In this document: piece by piece, positions 7,402-13,417 of the stretch | Numbering within the stretch: the first letter of the stretch is position 1 | Layout: every line of letters starts with the position of its first letter | Assembly: GCA_045642965.1 (NCBI GenBank) | Contig: JAZUJX010000078.1 | Span: forward strand, 1 to 15,517 | Source: Equadaptatus sp045642965 | Lineage (GTDB): Bacteria; Synergistota; Synergistia; Synergistales; Synergistaceae | Length of the DNA stretch: 15,517 bases | Reading direction: 5' to 3' | Notes under the pieces: model-generated | Told to the model about the DNA's origin: nothing | Databases searched by the model: none | What the model saw: only the letters and a program-made list of their open reading frames with translations | Position numbers and translations under genes: made by a program

Positions 7402-7826
7402 TAGGTTTTGGTAATAACGGTCGGGGTAAAGCCCATAAGCTCCGGCAGAATTCTGTTGATGTCCTGAGCCGACGCCTGAACGTCGGCAACCGTACCGGTT
7501 ATAATCAGGGCTCCATTGAAGCGGTCAACAAAGCAAATTTTGACGTTGCCGGCTTTGGTGGCGATATCGGCAGCGATAATAGCCGCCTCACCCGGGGTAA
7601 TCGTGAAAATCCCGAGAGCGCCCTTTTTGTCAATAAGCCCGAGTTTCTGATACAGATGCGCGTCGGGGCTCGCAATTATGTGCGCCATTGTAATCTGCTT
7701 GCCGGGGACAAATTCTTCTATGACGCGCTGTTTGCCTTCGTCATTAGGCCTTGCGACGCCCGGTCTGGGTTCGCTCTGCTGCTTGGCTTTGAATTCGTCT
7801 TCCTTGTCAGGAGGGATGTACACCAT
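7401..7826 (-). CDS. eutS: Microcompartment shell protein EutS (BMC-H, permuted type)
   Basis: 141 aa; one BMC domain of the EutS/PduU type. The family block runs from RVIEEFVPGKQITMAHIIA through LGLIDKKGALGIFTITPGEAA to the C-terminal helix. EutS hexamers tile the shell of the ethanolamine microcompartment and in E. coli form a bent hexamer. E. coli EutS is about 111 aa, so this protein has roughly 25-30 extra N-terminal residues (Pro/Lys/Glu rich, no obvious fold). AGGAG lies 9 nt before the ATG, which supports that start. Preceded by a strong hairpin in the eutG-eutS gap; overlaps eutP. Confidence 0.94.
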   Translation of the reverse strand: MVYIPPDKEDEFKAKQQSEPRPGVARPNDEGKQRVIEEFVPGKQITMAHIIASPDAHLYQKLGLIDKKGALGIFTITPGEAAIIAADIATKAGNVKICFVDRFNGALIITGTVADVQASAQDINRILPELMGFTPTVITKT

Positions 7827-7879
7827 CAGTAACGTCTCCTTTTATATTGCTGCCTGTAAGTTAACATTTATTTCCGGCG

Positions 7880-7906
7880 GGCGGCATCTGCCGCAGGCAG
7901 ACCGCC
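7880..7906. other. Strong intercistronic hairpin, eutG-eutS
   Basis: Eleven base pairs: TCTGCC (7887-7892) with GGCAGA (7896-7901) around a 3-nt loop, extended after a 2-nt bulge by GGCGG (7880-7884) with CCGCC (7902-7906). No T-run follows on either strand, so it is not an intrinsic terminator. Its loop does not fit the ANTAR hexaloop pattern. It could protect the eutG mRNA 3' end or set relative expression of eutG and eutS. Confidence 0.6.
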
Positions 7907-7921
7907 GCTGTCTTCCGTAAG

Positions 7922-9058
7922 TTAATATACGCCGTTGTATGCCGCTTTGAAAAGTCCCTTCAGGTCTTCTCTCGTCGGTTTCACCGGCGTCGTTTCCATG
8001 GTCGCGTCGGCAAGAGCGGCGTCCAGCATGGAATCAAGCTTTTCGTCAAATTCGCGGCGGTCAATTCCTGCGTCCTTTATGGAATCGGGAATACCCACGC
8101 GCTTCAAAAGTCCGCGTATGGCGCGTATGGCACTCAGCGCACCCTGTCTTGTCGTGGATTTGTCCAAATTAAGGACGGCGGCAAGCTCAGCATAGCGTTC
8201 TGCCGTTCCCGTAAGGTCTTTATTGCAGCCTGCCGCGAAGGTCATAACGTACGGCATGAAAATACCGCAGGCGCGTCCGTGCGGAATATGGAACTTTGCG
8301 CCGAACGCGTGGGCGCAGGCATGGTTCAAGCCAAGCCCTGCGTTGTTAAACGCAATTCCGGCGAGGCAGGAGGCAACGTGAAGCGCTGTTCTTGCCTCCA
8401 AATTGTCCGGATGTATGTAAGCTTCATGCAGATTTCTGCAGATAAGTTTAACGGCTTTTTCAGCCATTGCGTCCGAGCAGTGCGCGTGATTTATTGAAAC
8501 GAACGCCTCAACGGCGTGCGTGAGTGCGTCAACCCCCGTATCAGCCGTTGTTTTAGGCGGAACGGAAACGACCAGCGAGGCGTCAAGAATTGCCGCGTCG
8601 GGCAAAAGTCTCTCGTCTTCAAGCGGATATTTAATCTGCTTCGCGCTGTCGGTAATAACCGCGTAGCTGCTGACCTCAGAGCCCGTGCCGCTCGTTGTCG
8701 GCATAACGCAGAAGAAGCAGTGTTCCGTTACAGGTTTGTTGAGATTTACAAAGTAGCGTATCGCCTTAGCGGTGTCTATTGCCGAACCTCCGCCCAAAGC
8801 GACAACGCTGTCCGCTTCATGCCCAAGCAGAAGCTTCATTCCGGAAACGACGACCTCAATATCGGGGTCGGGCTTAATGTCGGAAAATATGCAGTATTTG
8901 GCACCCACCGCATCCAGAGTATCGGTTATGCATTTGACTTTGCCGCTTTCGTGCATGAATTTGTCCGTGACAATAAACACGGATTTTCTGTCCTTAAGAA
9001 CTTCGGGCAGAGCTCCGTCACCTACGTATATCTTAGGTCCCACGACAAACGTACTCAT
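7922..9058 (-). CDS. eutG: Iron-dependent alcohol dehydrogenase EutG/PduQ type
   Basis: 378 aa, full length for group III Fe-ADH. The NAD-binding motif is GGGSAIDTAKAI at 89-100. Metal ligands by alignment with FucO are Asp177 and His181 (GVDALTHAVEA), His246 (GLNHACAH) and His260 (IPHG). It reduces acetaldehyde to ethanol (or propionaldehyde to propanol), recycling NADH to NAD+ inside the microcompartment. First gene of the operon, with AAGGAG 8 nt before the ATG. The neighbouring eutS-eutP-eutV-eutW favour EutG over a stand-alone ADH. Since lyase genes are absent here, substrate assignment rests on context. Confidence 0.88.
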   Translation of the reverse strand: MSTFVVGPKIYVGDGALPEVLKDRKSVFIVTDKFMHESGKVKCITDTLDAVGAKYCIFSDIKPDPDIEVVVSGMKLLLGHEADSVVALGGGSAIDTAKAIRYFVNLNKPVTEHCFFCVMPTTSGTGSEVSSYAVITDSAKQIKYPLEDERLLPDAAILDASLVVSVPPKTTADTGVDALTHAVEAFVSINHAHCSDAMAEKAVKLICRNLHEAYIHPDNLEARTALHVASCLAGIAFNNAGLGLNHACAHAFGAKFHIPHGRACGIFMPYVMTFAAGCNKDLTGTAERYAELAAVLNLDKSTTRQGALSAIRAIRGLLKRVGIPDSIKDAGIDRREFDEKLDSMLDAALADATMETTPVKPTREDLKGLFKAAYNGVY

Positions 9059-9130
9059 AACATCAACTCCTTATCCTGTCCCTGTACAGCATGGCTGCCG
9101 CCAGGAAACAACATAGGACACACCGTTGAA

Positions 9131-9160
9131 ATTATAACTGCCGCCGGCTTTATATGTCAA
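9131..9160 (-). promoter_or_regulatory. Promoter of the eutG-S-P-V-W operon
   Basis: Perfect TTGACA (9160-9155) and perfect TATAAT (9136-9131) with 18-bp spacing. Start would be near 9124, giving a leader of about 65 nt. The leader can form a modest hairpin (CCTG 9105-9102 with CAGG 9084-9081, and CAGC with GCTG inside). It has no T-run terminator and no hexaloop pair for EutV. Such a promoter looks constitutive unless a repressor acts. Confidence 0.85.
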
Positions 9161-9174
9161 GAATCCGGCTGTCT

Positions 9175-10032
9175 TCACCTGTTTTTGCTATGACCGAAAA
9201 TTTCGCTTTTGCCCAGCCGGACAATTTTTTCTCTGCCTTTTGCGTCAGGTGTCGGTCTGTATTTGACCCATACGCTGAAATTTCCGTCCTGTTCGATACA
9301 CACTATGAACGCCGCAAGAGTTTCCGAAACGCCTTTTCTGCTCCCCGTTCTCCACAAGCTGTTGTCTGCCCCTGCATTCATATCCTGACTGAAAGTTATA
9401 AATTTTTCAAGCGTCAGCGGTTTTTCTGCCGTGTCCAGCAGTTCGCATATTCTGTCATATCTGCAATGCGCCGATTCGCCGTATTTAATGTTGCAATATG
9501 AAAATTCCGGGTCCAGATAGTAGTTGGTATGAGCCAGGGTGCCGTTTTGTACACGCTTTACGGAAGTTTTTCCGCCGTCGGCAATCTCAACGTACGCAGT
9601 CTCATTTTTATCCGCAAGCATTAAAAATCTCGGTCCCAAAAAATATTCCGGCTTTGACAAAGCCTCATCAACGCTTGAACAATTTGCAAGCACTTTTGGC
9701 ATGACAGGTTTGGAACGCATGGCAGAGCGTTCCTTTTTCGGAATACAGCCTGCCATGGCGGAAACAACCGCAAGCCCCTTTTCGTTGACGCCTGCCCTGA
9801 TACTCATTTTTGCCGGATTTTTGCCGCCGAAAAGAGCATAATAGCTGTATCGCCCGTCAGAGACAACTTTCAGCTGCTGCACGTCAGGAAGGTAATCCCT
9901 GTTTTTCCCAATTATTGTTCTCCCGCCAAGGACTGCGCTTCCCTGCGCCGAATAAAGCGTACATGCGGAAACGGGCAGTGCGGACGACAAAACTGACAAT
10001 ATCAAAGCAATGATTACGGTACATTTTTTCAT
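9175..10032 (-). CDS. Exported Ntn-hydrolase, C45/choloylglycine-hydrolase type
   Basis: 285 aa. A clear signal peptide (MKK, then a hydrophobic stretch to about 20, then VSAC). The Cys at 24 is the expected N-terminal nucleophile, exposed by signal cleavage. Next come GRTIIGKNRDY (38-47), like the GRNLDW-type motif of linear amide hydrolases, GVNEKGLAV, and LAHTNYY like the HTNH segment of peptidase C45. Family members cleave linear amide bonds (penicillin V, acyl-homoserine lactones, bile salts, beta-alanyl amines); substrate unknown here. VSAC also fits a lipobox. The ATG at 10032 is chosen because the signal peptide starts there and the promoter lies upstream; an earlier in-frame start at 10095 lies upstream of the predicted transcription start. 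Confidence 0.82.
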   Translation of the reverse strand: MKKCTVIIALILSVLSSALPVSACTLYSAQGSAVLGGRTIIGKNRDYLPDVQQLKVVSDGRYSYYALFGGKNPAKMSIRAGVNEKGLAVVSAMAGCIPKKERSAMRSKPVMPKVLANCSSVDEALSKPEYFLGPRFLMLADKNETAYVEIADGGKTSVKRVQNGTLAHTNYYLDPEFSYCNIKYGESAHCRYDRICELLDTAEKPLTLEKFITFSQDMNAGADNSLWRTGSRKGVSETLAAFIVCIEQDGNFSVWVKYRPTPDAKGREKIVRLGKSEIFGHSKNR

Positions 10033-10085
10033 CAGAAATACATCTCCCGCCGTACAATACGCATGACCTGAATCGTCACGGCAGA

Positions 10086-10114
10086 ATGATAGCACATTCA
10101 GAGCACAGATACAA
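10086..10114 (-). promoter_or_regulatory. Promoter of the C45-type hydrolase gene
   Basis: TATCAT at 10091-10086 with TGn in front (TGCTATCAT), and TTGTAT at 10114-10109 with 17-bp spacing. Start near 10079, leaving a leader of about 47 nt with GGGAG before the ATG at 10032. The -35 overlaps the U-tract of the tRNA terminator. Confidence 0.6.
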
Positions 10115-10138
10115 AAAAGTCCGCTCTGAAAGCGGACT
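10112..10138 (-). terminator. Terminator of the tRNA operon
   Basis: A perfect 8-bp stem (10118-10125 with 10131-10138; arm AGTCCGCT), 5-nt loop, then T-run on the minus strand. It lies 12 nt after the tRNA-Thr CCA end. Confidence 0.92.
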
Positions 10139-10149
10139 GCTAATCAATA

Positions 10150-10225
10150 TGGAGCCGGCGAGTGGATTCGAACCACCGACCTGCGCATTACGAGTGCGCT
10201 GCTCTACCGACTGAGCTACACCGGC
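10150..10225 (-). tRNA. tRNA-Thr (CGT)
   Basis: 76 nt with encoded CCA. Acceptor GCCGGTG pairs with CGCCGGC (one G-U), D arm GCTC...GAGC, anticodon stem GCGCA/TGCGC with loop CTCGTAA (anticodon CGT, reads ACG), T loop TTCGAAT. Third and last tRNA of the operon. Confidence 0.97.
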
Positions 10226-10227
10226 AA

Positions 10228-10249
10228 CGCCATTTTGAAAAAAATGGCG
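10228..10249. other. Inverted repeat across the tRNA-Glu 3' end and spacer
   Basis: CGCCATTTT (10228-10236) pairs with AAAATGGCG (10241-10249) with a 4-nt loop. On the RNA strand the 5' arm includes the last bases of tRNA-Glu (CGCCA, with discriminator and CCA). It may shape 3' processing of the precursor, or be chance. Confidence 0.55.
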
Positions 10250-10320
10250 GTCCTAACGAGATTTGGACTCGTGTCGCAGCCTTGAAAGGGCTGTGTCCTA
10301 GACCGCTAGACGATAGGACC
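10245..10320 (-). tRNA. tRNA-Glu (TTC)
   Basis: 76 nt with encoded CCA. Acceptor GGTCCTA/TAGGACC, D arm CGTCTAGCGGTCTAGGAC like E. coli tRNA-Glu, anticodon stem CAGCC/GGCTG with loop CTTTCAA (TTC), a 4-nt variable loop, and T stem ACGAG/CTCGT. The T loop is TCCAAAT, so position 55 is C instead of the nearly universal U. Confidence 0.96.
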
Positions 10321-10326
10321 GCAAAC

Positions 10327-10402
10327 TGGTGAGTCGTTGGGGACTTGAACCCCAGACCCTCGGATTAAAAGTCCGATGCTCTACCAACTGAGCTAACGAC
10401 TC
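10327..10402 (-). tRNA. tRNA-Lys (TTT)
   Basis: 76 nt with encoded CCA. Acceptor GAGTCGT/ACGACTC, D arm GCTC...GAGC, anticodon stem TCGGA/TCCGA with loop CTTTTAA (TTT), T loop TTCAAGT. First tRNA of the Lys-Glu-Thr operon. Confidence 0.97.
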
Positions 10403-10419
10403 AATCACCACGAGGGAAT

Positions 10420-10447
10420 ATTTTACATTAATTTTTCGGAATGTCAA
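10420..10447 (-). promoter_or_regulatory. Promoter of the tRNA-Lys-Glu-Thr operon
   Basis: Perfect TTGACA (10447-10442) and TAAAAT (10425-10420) with 16-bp spacing. Start near 10413, about 11 nt before tRNA-Lys. It lies between the DUF501 stop and the tRNA. Confidence 0.82.
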
Positions 10448-10465
10448 CCGTTTATTGAATATTTT

Positions 10466-11092
10466 TTATTCAGGCAGGATATTTTCAGCCGATAATTTGC
10501 AATTACACTGCAAATCGGGGCATTCCGTACAGCCCAGTTCCCTTCTCAGCCACGCTTCGGCAGGGTGTTTCCACGCAAGCATAGTTGCTGTCTGAAGGTG
10601 CAGGCATTTTGCGGTGCAGGGCTTTTTCAGCCTGTTAATGCCGCCTACTCCCGTTTTGTCAAAGCTTTCCATTACGGCGTCACAGTTCTCAATATTTTTC
10701 GTTTCGCTGTACGAAAGCAGTCTTTTGCGAAGCTCCGCATATTCTTTATGCCATTTTTCAACCGCTTCCCTGTTGTTTTCCAGCTCTTTTTCAAGCACGG
10801 GGATTTTATGTTCCGTTTCAAGCTCCGCACAGCGTTTGTCAAGATACGGGCACACAAGCCAGAACACCGTGGGAAACGGCGTGCCGTCAGACATAAACGG
10901 GGCACAGGCAAGCACCTGGGGAAAGCCCCATTTGCAGCGCACGGCGGCGCCAAGCACAAATTCCGTGTCAAAATTGTGCGAGGTGCTGTTCAAAAGCAGG
11001 ATTTTTTTGTCGGTTCCGGTAAGCGGAGTGCAAAAAAACGGAGGAGACAACTCCTCCGGTCTGAGCGCATCCTTAGTAGTCTTTTCCGGCAT
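10466..11092 (-). CDS. DUF501 family protein, Cys-rich
   Basis: 208 aa from the ATG at 11092. Family hallmarks are RCKWGFPQVLACAPF (about 52-66), DGTPFPTVFWLVCPYL (69-84), GVGGI (148-152) and AKCLHLQTAT (161-170). A C-terminal CTECPDLQCNC cluster (188-198) could bind metal. No enzymatic role is established for DUF501; in Actinobacteria it sits near ftsB and ppx. The start overlaps the S1 gene by 20 nt and has no good ribosome site, so coupling to S1 translation is likely. The family match begins only near residue 45, and a terminator lies within codons 12-21, so a later non-ATG start cannot be excluded. A TTG start at 11155 looks less likely. Confidence 0.8.
   Translation of the reverse strand: MPEKTTKDALRPEELSPPFFCTPLTGTDKKILLLNSTSHNFDTEFVLGAAVRCKWGFPQVLACAPFMSDGTPFPTVFWLVCPYLDKRCAELETEHKIPVLEKELENNREAVEKWHKEYAELRKRLLSYSETKNIENCDAVMESFDKTGVGGINRLKKPCTAKCLHLQTATMLAWKHPAEAWLRRELGCTECPDLQCNCKLSAENILPE
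11032..11058 (-). terminator. Intrinsic terminator after the S1 gene, inside the DUF501 frame
   Basis: A perfect 8-bp stem (11039-11046 with 11051-11058; arm CGGAGGAG), 4-nt loop, and seven T (11038-11032) on the minus strand. It begins 14 nt after the S1 stop codon. It encodes Glu-Leu-Ser-Pro-Pro-Phe-Phe in the DUF501 frame. Confidence 0.85.
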
Positions 11093-11498
11093 GTCCGTTG
11101 CCGCGCCGCATTTTGGACGCGCGCGGATCCTTGCTTTTGCCGTTGAGGTCGGCAATTTTTTCGTCGCTGAATTTCATAAAGTTTGAAAGTTTCTTTTCAA
11201 AATCGTCTTCCGGTTTGCCTCTCTGCGGCAAAGGCTCTCTGACCTGCAGAGCCTTGATTGAAAGGTCAATCCTTCCCTTGTCGACGATTTTGATAACCTT
11301 TGCCGTTACCTCCTGACCCACGGCTATGATATCTTCAACTTTCTTCACGTAGTTGTGGGAAAGCTCCGATATGTGTATCATAGCTTTCTGTCCGCCGGCA
11401 AGACGTACAAAGGCACCGTAAGCAGCAACGTGTTCCACCTTTGCCGTTAGCGTTTCGCCTATCCTGACTTCCTTTGCTTCATGGGTTTGTTCCGCCAT
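11073..11498 (-). CDS. S1 RNA-binding domain protein (YabR/CvfD-like)
   Basis: 141 aa from the ATG at 11498. A single S1 OB-fold fills about residues 10-85 (GETLTAKVEHVAAYGAFVRL, then MIHISELSHNYV, then GRIDLSIKAL), followed by a basic disordered tail. This layout fits general stress protein 13/YabR-type proteins that associate with ribosomes or mRNA. GGAGG at 11514-11510 precedes the ATG by 11 nt. A TTG at 11504 has better spacing and is an alternative, while the upstream ATG at 11516 would overlap the ribosome site. Own promoter at 11532-11540; followed by the terminator at 11032-11058. Confidence 0.87.
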   Translation of the reverse strand: MAEQTHEAKEVRIGETLTAKVEHVAAYGAFVRLAGGQKAMIHISELSHNYVKKVEDIIAVGQEVTAKVIKIVDKGRIDLSIKALQVREPLPQRGKPEDDFEKKLSNFMKFSDEKIADLNGKSKDPRASKMRRGNGHAGKDY

Positions 11499-11531
11499 GT
11501 CCAAACGAGCCTCCATGCTTTTTATGAGCAG

Positions 11532-11540
11532 ATTTTAGCA
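11532..11540 (-). promoter_or_regulatory. Extended -10 promoter of the S1-domain gene
   Basis: TGCTAAAAT (11540-11532) is an extended -10 element; TTGAAA lies upstream at 15-bp spacing, shorter than ideal. Start near 11525 leaves a leader of about 26 nt carrying GGAGG. The codY stop is about 20 nt upstream and no codY terminator is seen, so read-through from codY is also possible. Confidence 0.6.
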
Positions 11541-11561
11541 CATTTTTTTAAATTTCAAGCA

Positions 11562-12404
11562 TTATTTTCTGCTTTTTATGCCAAGTTCGTCAATAAATGA
11601 TTCGCGGAGAACCTTTATGTACGTTCCTTTCATTCCGAGACTGCGGCTTTCAATAATTCCGGCACTGCTTAATTTGCGCAGGGCGTTGACTATAACGCTG
11701 CGGGTAACGCCGGCTTTGTCAGCTACGGAGCTTGCCACGACTATTCCCTCTCTGCCCTTCAAATCCTTCATTATGCAGCGCATTGACTCAACCTCAGAGA
11801 AAGAGAGAGCGCGCATCGCCATCTGCACCACAAGCTGCTCCCTGCCGTTTTCTTCGATTCTTTTGCTGCGTTCGTTAAGGAATTCTATTCCGACAACCGT
11901 ACCGAGATATTCCGCAAGCACGAGGTCTCTCGTGTCAAACTCGCAGCCGAAACGGGCAAGGATAAGCGTTCCGAGGCGTATTCCGGAACCGTTGATGGGA
12001 ACGTAGATTGAATGTTTGTTTGAATAGGTGCAGTTTTCTTTCGGGTCGTAAGCGCAGAAGCCGTGGTCAGAATAATTCAAAACTGACTCCCGCACTCTGT
12101 TCAAACGCTCTACGTACTGATCGGGCAGCAGCGCCTTCTCCAAAATCGCGTCCATAATAGGGCAGTCGTAGGCGCTGACAAAAGAATGTCCGAGTATCGT
12201 GCCCTCGGTGTTTACAATGTAAACGTTTGCGGCTGACAGGTCGGACATCAGCCTTGCAAGCCTCGGATAATCTACGGGACTGTTGACGTCGGCAGACTGC
12301 AGCTCCCTGCTGACTATCCTCGTTTTTTCAAGCAGATCCTGCATCGCTGAAGGGTCAAGCAGTTTCGGTCTTGCGTCTATTAGTTCTTTCGGCGTAGTAT
12401 TCAC
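11562..12404 (-). CDS. codY: GTP/branched-chain amino acid-sensing regulator CodY
   Basis: 280 aa. The GAF-like ligand domain (about 21-175) contains the CodY blocks LEKTRIVSRELQ, IYVPINGSGIRLGTLILARF and LVLAEYLGTVVGIE. The C-terminal winged helix-turn-helix (about 218-268) has VADKAGVTRSVIVNALRKL and the near-invariant SAGIIESRSLGMKGTYIKV. CodY represses amino-acid and nitrogen genes when GTP and Ile/Leu/Val are high. The start is GTG at 12404 with AAAGGA 10 nt upstream. This gives about 20 extra N-terminal residues over B. subtilis CodY; an ATG at 12344 would match that length but has no ribosome site. 23 nt after xerC, hence the same operon. Confidence 0.96.
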   Translation of the reverse strand: MNTTPKELIDARPKLLDPSAMQDLLEKTRIVSRELQSADVNSPVDYPRLARLMSDLSAANVYIVNTEGTILGHSFVSAYDCPIMDAILEKALLPDQYVERLNRVRESVLNYSDHGFCAYDPKENCTYSNKHSIYVPINGSGIRLGTLILARFGCEFDTRDLVLAEYLGTVVGIEFLNERSKRIEENGREQLVVQMAMRALSFSEVESMRCIMKDLKGREGIVVASSVADKAGVTRSVIVNALRKLSSAGIIESRSLGMKGTYIKVLRESFIDELGIKSRK

Positions 12405-12427
12405 AAGTTGTCAGTCCTTTCGTCAGG

Positions 12428-13309
12428 CTATCCGTTCGCACGCGGATGAGCCTGCATGTAGCTTTTCTTTATCTGTTCCGTCGTGATAAGCAGATATTTC
12501 TGCGTAGTCGCTATACTCTCGTGTCCGAGCAGTTCCTGAACCACCCTCAGAGGAGCCCCGTGCTCAAGCATGTGAGTCGCAAAGCAGTGCCTCAGCGTAT
12601 GCGGCGAAATTCCGTATATGCCGAGTTTTTTGCCGGCTTTGAGAATTATTCTGTGCACGGTTCTGACGGTGAGCCTGTCAGCATTGCACTTGCCGGACTT
12701 GAAAACCGCGCCGTCACTGCCTGTCGCCGCTGCCCAGTCCTCCAAGAGCCTCTGAACGCCGCTTCCGAACGGGACGTGCCTTTCCTTGCTTCCCTTACCT
12801 ACAATGCGCAGCATTCGTTCGTCAAGCTCAATATCGTCCCAGTTCAGCCCGACAGCTTCCGAAACGCGGAGCCCTGATCCGTACATAAGCTCAAGAAGCA
12901 GTCTGTCGCGCATAAAATTTTTGCCCTCATCCGGCCCTTCCGTAAGCAGCCGCACAGTATCCTCATACGATATGGCTTTCGGTATGGAATTGTCGGTTTT
13001 CGGACCCTTAAGACCCTCGGCAGGGTCGCTCTGGATATAACCTCTCAGGGAAAGCCATTTCAGGAAACCCCGCACTGCAGAAAGCTTGCGCGAAGCAGAA
13101 CTCTTTTTGGAACCGACGCCGAGTATGCTGCTCAGGAAAATTCTTATCGAATCCCTGTCGATTTCGGCAGTCTTTGTAATTCCCTGCCCTTTCAGATACT
13201 CCGCGAACTGTTCCAAATCGCTCGCGTAATTTATAAGGGTATTCTCCGAACGCCCTCTTGACTTTAAGTATGCTGTAAAGGCTCTGATTGCTTCTTCAAT
13301 GTTTTCCAT
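12428..13309 (-). CDS. xerC: Tyrosine recombinase XerC
   Basis: 293 aa. The N-terminal SAM-like DNA-binding domain (about 1-90) is followed by the catalytic domain. It has the full R-K-H-R-H-Y set: Arg148 (GSGLR), Lys172 (GKGSKER), His237 and Arg240 (HTLRH), His263 (LLGHESI), Tyr272 (TTQKYLL). XerC/CodV resolves chromosome dimers at dif together with XerD. Placement between trmFO and codY matches the B. subtilis codV position and makes the housekeeping role more likely than a mobile integrase. ATG at 13309 has no good ribosome site; the -10 box ends only 6 nt upstream. Confidence 0.93.
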   Translation of the reverse strand: MENIEEAIRAFTAYLKSRGRSENTLINYASDLEQFAEYLKGQGITKTAEIDRDSIRIFLSSILGVGSKKSSASRKLSAVRGFLKWLSLRGYIQSDPAEGLKGPKTDNSIPKAISYEDTVRLLTEGPDEGKNFMRDRLLLELMYGSGLRVSEAVGLNWDDIELDERMLRIVGKGSKERHVPFGSGVQRLLEDWAAATGSDGAVFKSGKCNADRLTVRTVHRIILKAGKKLGIYGISPHTLRHCFATHMLEHGAPLRVVQELLGHESIATTQKYLLITTEQIKKSYMQAHPRANG

Positions 13310-13315
13310 AGCCGT

Positions 13316-13344
13316 ATTCTAACTCTGATTTGCATACATTTCAA
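13316..13344 (-). promoter_or_regulatory. Promoter of xerC-codY
   Basis: TTGAAA (13344-13339) and TAGAAT (13321-13316) with 17-bp spacing. The predicted start is at or within a couple of bases of the xerC ATG (13309), so the message would be leaderless or nearly so. Confidence 0.75.
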
Positions 13345-13346
13345 GA

Positions 13347-13370
13347 AATATTTAGAAAATTCATAAAATA
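13347..13370. promoter_or_regulatory. Two overlapping CodY-box-like sites
   Basis: On the minus strand AATTTTCTAAATATT (13361-13347) matches the CodY consensus AATTTTCWGAAAATT at 13 of 15 positions. On the plus strand AAAATTCATAAAATA (13356-13370) matches at 11 of 15. The two overlap by 6 nt, the overlap described for CodY sites in B. subtilis. They begin 3 nt upstream of the -35 of the xerC-codY promoter, suggesting direct autoregulation. Confidence 0.6.
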
Positions 13371-13417
13371 CACAAAAAGCAGTTATTTACGAAAAATTAT
13401 CTTATGAAAATCAGAAT

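Noticed and set aside
8516..9193. Plus-strand open frame of 225 codons
   Set aside because: Antisense to eutG and its promoter; Arg/Cys-rich shadow translation with no family resemblance.
10452..10474. Palindrome TGAATA/TATTCA around the DUF501 stop as a terminator
   Set aside because: Only 6 A/T-rich base pairs and no T-run after it on the minus strand, so too weak to call.
11093..11155. Longer DUF501 start (TTG at 11155)
   Set aside because: It would overlap the S1 gene by 83 nt and adds an Arg-rich segment that looks like an S1-gene shadow. The ATG at 11092 is preferred.
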